A stretch of DNA of 64,000 nucleotides, from NCBI GenBank assembly GCA_030655215.1, contig JAURVZ010000020.1, positions 18,858-82,857 on the forward strand. The letters are read 5' to 3'. Of the stretch, positions 57,771 through 64,000 are shown one piece after another; within the stretch, counting starts at the first letter, position 1, and each line of letters opens with the position of its first letter. The stretch comes from Pseudolabrys sp. Its GTDB lineage: Bacteria > Pseudomonadota > Alphaproteobacteria > Rhizobiales > Xanthobacteraceae. The translations under genes were made by a program, and so were the position numbers. The notes below the pieces were generated by a model. That model ran no database searches and was not told where the DNA came from. It was given only the letters and a program-made list of their open reading frames with translations.

Positions 57771-59969
57771 ATGAACCTCCAGCACCTCAAGAACGCCGTT
57801 GCGAACACTACACTATCGCGCCGCACGATGCTGCAGGGCGCCGCCGGTCTGGTCATTGCTTTCAATCTGCCGACGCTCGCCAAAGGCCAGACGGCCGCCG
57901 CGCCGGCGGACGGCAAGTTTGCACCGAATGCTTTCATTCGCATCGCGCCGGACAATACCGTGACCGTGTTGTCGAAGCATATCGAGATGGGGCAGGGGCC
58001 TTACACCGGCCTGACGACGATCGTTGCTGAAGAGCTCGATGCCGACTGGTCGCAGATGCGCGCGGACGGCGCGCCGGCCGACAACAAACTTTACAACAAC
58101 CTCGCCTTCGGCCCGATCCAGGGCACTGGTGGTTCGAGCGCCATTGCCAACTCATTCGATCAGTTGCGCAACGCCGGTGCGAGTGCGCGCGCCATGCTGG
58201 TGCAGGCCGCGGCCGATCAATGGAAGGTCGCGCCCGGCACGATCACCGTCAGCAAGGGTGTTGTCAGGCACGCGGCGTCCAATCGGCAGGCGACGTTCGG
58301 TGAACTGGCGACAGCGGCGGCGAAGTTGCCGGTACCGGCGAATGTGACGCTGAAGAAGCCGGAAGACTTCACGCTGATCGGCAAGGAAGGCGTTGTGAAA
58401 CGCCTCGACAGCACCAGCAAGGCCAACGGCACCGCGCAATTCACCATCGATATCAACGAACCGAACATGCTGACGGTGCTCGTTGCGCATCCGCCGCGCT
58501 TCGGCGGCAAGGTTGGCAGTGTTGATGATACCGAGGCGCGCAAGATCCCCGGCGTCGTCGACGTGAAGACATTGTCATCGGGCGTTGCGGTTTACGCCAA
58601 TGGCATGTGGCCGGCGATGAAGGGCCGCGAAGCGCTCAAGATTACCTGGGACGAGAGCGCCGCGGAAAAGCGCGGGTCTCCGGAATTGCTTTCCGAGTAC
58701 AGAGCACTCGCCAGTAAAAAAGGCATTGTCGCGGGCAAGGAAGGCGATGCCGAAGGCGCCTTGGCCAAGGCATCCAAAGTCATTGAGGCCGAGTACGTTT
58801 TCCCGTATCTGGCACACGCGCCAATGGAGCCGCTTAACGGCTTCATCACATGGGACGGCGAGCAGGCTGTTGCCAAATATGGCTGCCAATTCCAGACGAT
58901 CGATCAGGGCGCCATTGCCAAGGTTCTCGGCATCAATCCGGAGCAGGTGAAAATCGAAATGTTGATGGCAGGCGGCAGCTTCGGCCGCCGTGCGCAGGCG
59001 AGCGGCGAACTCGTGGTCGAACTGGCCGAGGCGGCGAAAGCCATCGGCCCCGGCAAGCCGGTCAAGCTGGTGCGCACGCGCGAGGACGACATTCGCGGTG
59101 GTTATTATCGTCCGATGTTCGTGCACCGCATGAAGGGCGCGGTCGAGAACGGCAAGATCACGGCGTGGAGCAACACCGTGGTCGGCCAGTCTTTCATCGC
59201 CGGCTCGGCTATGGCCGGCATGATCAAGGATGGCATCGACCCGACGCAGGTCGAAGGCTCGCGCGAGTTGCCTTACGTCGTCGAGAACTTCCAGTGCGAT
59301 CTGCACACGGCGAGCGTCGGCATTCCGACTCTGTGGTGGCGGTCGGTTGGGCACACGCACACGGCCTATGCTGTGGAGTCGTTTATCGACGAACTGTTGG
59401 TCGCGGCCGGCAAGGATCCTGTCGCCGGCCGGCTGGAGTTGCTGACCAAGGACAAGAGCAAGCGGCTCGCCGGCGTCCTCAAAGCTGTCGCCGAATTGGC
59501 GCAGTGGAAGGGACCGAAACTGGCAAATGGCCACGCGCTTGGCGTTGCGGTGGTCGAAAGCTTCAAAACCTATGTTGCGCAGATCGCTGAAGTGTCGATC
59601 GGCGAGGGCGGTGAGCCGCGCGTTCACAAAGTGTGGTGCGCGGTCGATTGCGGCGTTGCCGTCAACCCGGATGTGATCCGTGCGCAAATGGAAGGCGGCA
59701 TCGGCTTCGGTGTTGGCCACATTCTCTATGCCGATCTGCCGATTGATGGCGGCCGTGTCGTGCCGGGCAACTTCGACGGCTATCGCTCGCTGCGTATTCA
59801 CGAAATGCCGGAGGTCGAAGTCGTTATCGTCAAGTCGACCGAGAAGCCGACCGGCGTCGGTGAACCCGGCGTGCCGCCGATTGGTCCGGCGATTGCCAAT
59901 GCGATGGCGCAACTCGGTGTGCAGCGTCCGCGCAGCCTGCCGATTGTACCGGCGAAGGGGACTGTCTGA
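57771..59969 (+). CDS. Molybdopterin-binding subunit of a molybdenum hydroxylase (IorB-like)
   Basis: A 732-residue catalytic subunit. The N-terminus has a Tat signal ([21 protein letters not shown] at residues 17-18), so the holoenzyme is likely periplasmic. Family features include [23 protein letters not shown], the [10 protein letters not shown] region and the C-terminal [20 protein letters not shown] with the catalytic Glu. It binds a molybdenum cofactor and hydroxylates N-heterocycles or aldehydes with water oxygen. The substrate cannot be assigned. Its stop overlaps the next ATG. Confidence 0.93.
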   Translation: MNLQHLKNAVANTTLSRRTMLQGAAGLVIAFNLPTLAKGQTAAAPADGKFAPNAFIRIAPDNTVTVLSKHIEMGQGPYTGLTTIVAEELDADWSQMRADGAPADNKLYNNLAFGPIQGTGGSSAIANSFDQLRNAGASARAMLVQAAADQWKVAPGTITVSKGVVRHAASNRQATFGELATAAAKLPVPANVTLKKPEDFTLIGKEGVVKRLDSTSKANGTAQFTIDINEPNMLTVLVAHPPRFGGKVGSVDDTEARKIPGVVDVKTLSSGVAVYANGMWPAMKGREALKITWDESAAEKRGSPELLSEYRALASKKGIVAGKEGDAEGALAKASKVIEAEYVFPYLAHAPMEPLNGFITWDGEQAVAKYGCQFQTIDQGAIAKVLGINPEQVKIEMLMAGGSFGRRAQASGELVVELAEAAKAIGPGKPVKLVRTREDDIRGGYYRPMFVHRMKGAVENGKITAWSNTVVGQSFIAGSAMAGMIKDGIDPTQVEGSRELPYVVENFQCDLHTASVGIPTLWWRSVGHTHTAYAVESFIDELLVAAGKDPVAGRLELLTKDKSKRLAGVLKAVAELAQWKGPKLANGHALGVAVVESFKTYVAQIAEVSIGEGGEPRVHKVWCAVDCGVAVNPDVIRAQMEGGIGFGVGHILYADLPIDGGRVVPGNFDGYRSLRIHEMPEVEVVIVKSTEKPTGVGEPGVPPIGPAIANAMAQLGVQRPRSLPIVPAKGTV

Positions 59970-60604
59970 TGCGGTGGCCCCTTATTGTTGGTGGTGTGCT
60001 GGCTGCTGCTCTGGTCACGACGGCGCCGATGATGCTGGCATCGCGGTCGGTCGGGCAGACCGTCGCCGCGTCGCAAGCGGATACGTTGCGGCCGGTGGCG
60101 AGCTTTGACGCGATCAAGGACCAGCGCGCGCGTTCGATTGCGCTGTTTCAGGAAGCCGGCAAGGTCATTGAAAGCCCGCGCTGCATGAACTGCCACCCGG
60201 CTACCGACCGGCCGACGCAAGGCGAGAAGATGACGCCGCATCAGCCATGGGTCGTCCGCGGTCCGGACGGCTTCGGCGCAGAAGCCGGATTGCGATGCGG
60301 CACCTGTCACCATGCCGAGAACTTCGATCCGGCGCGCGTGCCGGGTCATCCGGAATGGCATCTCGCGCCCATCGAGATGGCTTGGCAGGGCAAGTCGCTC
60401 GGCCAGATCTGCGAGCAGCTCAAGGATCCGGCCCGCAATGGCGGCAAGGACATGGCCAAGATGATCGACCACATGGCCAACGACTCGCTTGTCGGCTGGG
60501 GCTGGAAGCCGGGAGCCGGGCGCAAGCCGGCGCCGGGAACCCAGGCCGAGTTCGGCGCGATCTTCAAGGCCTGGGTCGAAACCGGGGCGGTTTGCCCCGG
60601 TTAA
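59969..60604 (+). CDS. Diheme c-type cytochrome, electron partner of the molybdenum hydroxylase
   Basis: A 211-residue exported protein with an N-terminal membrane anchor/signal ([23 protein letters not shown]). Two heme-binding motifs are CMNCH (C72/C75/H76) and CGTCH (C110/C113/H114). The wording after them ([39 protein letters not shown]) is not a standard class I cytochrome c fold. Its ATG overlaps the preceding stop (ATGA), so it is translationally coupled to the catalytic subunit and likely carries its electrons to the respiratory chain. Confidence 0.85.
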   Translation: MRWPLIVGGVLAAALVTTAPMMLASRSVGQTVAASQADTLRPVASFDAIKDQRARSIALFQEAGKVIESPRCMNCHPATDRPTQGEKMTPHQPWVVRGPDGFGAEAGLRCGTCHHAENFDPARVPGHPEWHLAPIEMAWQGKSLGQICEQLKDPARNGGKDMAKMIDHMANDSLVGWGWKPGAGRKPAPGTQAEFGAIFKAWVETGAVCPG

Positions 60605-61140
60605 GGCCGGTTACGATTAGTAACCTGTAGGGCCAGAGCGCCGGTCAAGGGCCTGTTCGAAAGGCCTTGGCAAAGCGATTGAGAAAGTCTAAATGGAGCC
60701 CATCGGGCGTGCCGGCCCAGTTTGTCGGCACGCCTTTGCGCGTCTCTCAAAATCGATGGTGATCCGACTTCATTCCTTTTAGACATCCAAGCGGGATATC
60801 TGAAAGGGAGAAACCGGGCATTTTCGAGCGTTGAGAGGCACCTGTCCAAGACTGCCGGCGCCGATGGCCTGATACGGCCTGACGCTTAAACCCTCACTTT
60901 CGGGGGCCAGCATAGACGGGGAAGAGACCCGAATTTGCGGGGCCTCAAGGCCTTAGCCAAGTCGGTTCGAAACCTCGGATACCTGTTTCATGACCTTCGG
61001 TCATGTCCCAGGGGGCAGGCTAAACGTGGTTGTCCTGTCCAAAGGGTTGCAAGTTGCGGCCCCATGGCGGGATGGCTGGGTATAACCCCGGCGGCTCCCG
61101 TTTCATGCGGGCAAGCCGTCACAACCGGAAAGAGCTTGCA
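60605..61140 (+). promoter_or_regulatory. Upstream region and probable L10-type leader of rplJL
   Basis: No protein gene is supported in these 536 bp. The perfect hairpin CATGACC-TTC-GGTCATG (60989-61005) and several GC-rich pairings lie about 140 bp before rplJ. In bacteria the rplJ leader is bound by the L10-L7/L12 complex to repress translation; this region is the natural place for that, but I did not match a full consensus. A promoter must also be here because the inserted operon ends at 60604. Confidence 0.45.
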
Positions 61141-61659
61141 GTGGATCGAGCGGCAAAAGCAGAGTCCATCACCGAACTGAGCGGCGTCTTCAAAACCGCG
61201 CAAGTCGTTGTGGTGGCTCACTATGCGGGCCTCACGGTCGCCCAAATGCAGAAGCTGCGTCAGCAGATGAAGCAGGTCGGCGCATCCGTGAAGGTCGCGA
61301 AGAACCGTCTCGCCCTTATTGCGCTCAAAGACACCGACTGCGTTGCCATTTCGCCCCTGCTCAAGGGACCGACCGTGATCGCTTATTCAAACGATCCCGT
61401 GGCTGCGCCGAAGGTGGCCGTCGAATTTGCCAAGGCGAACGAACAGTTCGTCATCCTTGGCGGAACGATGGGCAAAACAGCTCTGGATCAGAACGGCGTC
61501 AAGGCTCTCGCCTCGCTGCCGTCTCTGGACGAACTGCGTGCGAAGCTCCTCGGCCTTCTCGTATCGCCGGCGACCAAGATCGCGCAGCTCACCAACGCAC
61601 CCGCGGCCAAGGTCGCGCGCGTTATCCAGGCCTATGCTGCCAAGAGCGAAGCGGCCTGA
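61141..61659 (+). CDS. rplJ: 50S ribosomal protein L10
   Basis: A 172-residue protein that anchors L7/L12 dimers and binds 23S rRNA. It starts at GTG 61141 ([17 protein letters not shown]) with GAAAGAG upstream, giving the usual length; the track start at 61030 has no support. Landmarks: [37 protein letters not shown] and the C-terminal helix that binds L7/L12 ([14 protein letters not shown]). Confidence 0.97.
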   Translation: MDRAAKAESITELSGVFKTAQVVVVAHYAGLTVAQMQKLRQQMKQVGASVKVAKNRLALIALKDTDCVAISPLLKGPTVIAYSNDPVAAPKVAVEFAKANEQFVILGGTMGKTALDQNGVKALASLPSLDELRAKLLGLLVSPATKIAQLTNAPAAKVARVIQAYAAKSEAA

Positions 61660-61715
61660 CGGCTCACTGATCAAACCCAACCGACTGGTTTCGAACCAAA
61701 ATAGGAACTGACACA

Positions 61716-62090
<375 letters not shown>

Positions 62091-62414
62091 TCTCATACCT
62101 ATCTAAAGAGAATGCCGGCGACGCCTCAGGCGCACCGGCATTCCGTTAAACCGTAAGATACCCCGGGGCTTATACCCCGGGGCTATCTGCCAGAAGAACG
62201 CGGTGAGAGCCGATCGGGTCCCGCCAAAATCGTGAAACGGCGCAAAAAGCCCGGTCACGATCGAGTGTGTTGAAGAGTGCGGCGGTTCGGACGACGTCCG
62301 AATCAATTAGAAAACGGGTTTCGCCCCGACGCTTGTCCTGATGGTCGCGATGGATGCGACTGTTTGGAGAAGCGCCCGCGCTGGCCCCCGACATTGAATC
62401 GAGAGAAACAAACG
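62091..62414 (+). promoter_or_regulatory. rplL-rpoB intergenic region with hairpins
   Basis: No gene is supported in these 324 bp. A large stem GAATGCCGG / CCGGCATTC (62110-62118 and 62135-62143) encloses an inner CGCCT-C-AGGCG stem, without a T-run. Two CCCCGGGG palindromes follow in direct order (62161-62168, 62175-62182). In E. coli this interval holds a partial attenuator and RNase III site; a similar role here is inferred. Confidence 0.5.
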
Positions 62415-62465
62415 ATGGCGCAGACGTTTACCGGTCGCAAGCGCGTAAGAAAATTTTTCGGATAA
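62415..62465 (+). pseudogene. rpoB: Detached 5' end of rpoB: 16 codons then in-frame TAA
   Basis: ATG at 62415 begins [16 protein letters not shown], the typical alphaproteobacterial RpoB N-terminus. Codon 17 (62463-62465) is TAA where relatives have Lys or another residue before IKEVAEMPN. The following codons ATC AAG GAA GTG GCG GAG ATG stay in the same frame, so this is a base substitution and not an indel. One base change (AAA to TAA) would explain it. If real, this segment acts as a short upstream ORF; a sequencing error is the main alternative. Confidence 0.8.
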
Positions 62466-62483
62466 ATCAAGGAAGTGGCGGAG

Positions 62484-64000
<1,517 letters not shown>

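Noticed and set aside
58575-59912. 445-residue minus-strand ORF opposite the molybdopterin subunit
   Set aside because: Shadow of the IorB-like gene, which has complete family motifs on the plus strand.
62463-62465. Recoding (selenocysteine or pyrrolysine) at the rpoB stop
   Set aside because: The codon is TAA, which is not used for either amino acid, and RpoB has no reason for them.

Overview
The window is about 62% G+C chromosomal DNA from an alphaproteobacterium. The protein set, the gene order thrS / yidD / NifU-like scaffold / folE / hisI, the tRNA-Trp-secE-nusG-rplKA-rplJL-rpoB segment and several interspersed palindrome families point to the order Hyphomicrobiales, probably near Nitrobacteraceae/Xanthobacteraceae. 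That placement is inference from recognised families; no database search was run. I see no prophage, insertion sequence, CRISPR array or plasmid gene.

Layout. 1-5.2 kb: a truncated PAS protein, a rhomboid protease, a CBS-domain protein, a patatin-like phospholipase, a nitroreductase/flavin reductase pair and a TetR regulator. 5.2-9.8 kb: an RND efflux pump operon diverging from the TetR gene across two matching operator-like palindromes. 9.8-16.6 kb: a secreted protein, trehalose synthesis genes otsB-otsA, an orphan solute-binding protein, an alpha/beta hydrolase diverging from an XRE regulator across a large palindrome, and a HigBA-like toxin-antitoxin pair. 16.6-24 kb: housekeeping genes (thrS, yidD, Fe-S scaffold, folE, hisI) plus two secreted proteins. 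24-33 kb: a CoA-ester lyase/MaoC pair, a lytic transglycosylase, DUF2336/Hpt/response-regulator signalling genes, a universal stress protein, a drug exporter and nadK. 33-38 kb: an adenosylcobalamin riboswitch ahead of a TonB-dependent receptor, an exported metallo-hydrolase, a lipoprotein, a cold-shock protein and several very small genes. 39-43.6 kb: an MHS-family transporter, two secreted proteins, rlmB and tRNA-Tyr.

43.7-53.0 kb is the most distinctive accessory region. A LacI-type repressor, a flavin reductase, an FMN-dependent (LLM) monooxygenase, a complete branched-chain-type ABC importer and a protein made of three tandem RidA-like domains lie together. Two almost identical 16-bp palindromes (TTGCATWCGCATGCAA) sit in the two divergent promoter regions. 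I read this as a substrate-inducible uptake and oxidative catabolism system for an unknown, possibly nitrogen-containing compound. It resembles the RutA/RutF/RutC logic but with a covalently linked RidA trimer.

53-64 kb: tRNA-Gly, a heme oxygenase, tRNA-Trp, and the transcription/translation block secE-nusG-rplK-rplA, then rplJ-rplL-rpoB. A three-gene exported molybdenum hydroxylase operon (2Fe-2S subunit, Tat-exported molybdopterin subunit, diheme cytochrome) separates rplA from rplJ. The start of rpoB carries an in-frame TAA at codon 17 of its normal N-terminus, followed by a good Shine-Dalgarno and an ATG at codon 24. This is either a sequence error or a real reinitiation arrangement in an essential gene. 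The window ends inside the rifampicin-resistance region of rpoB.
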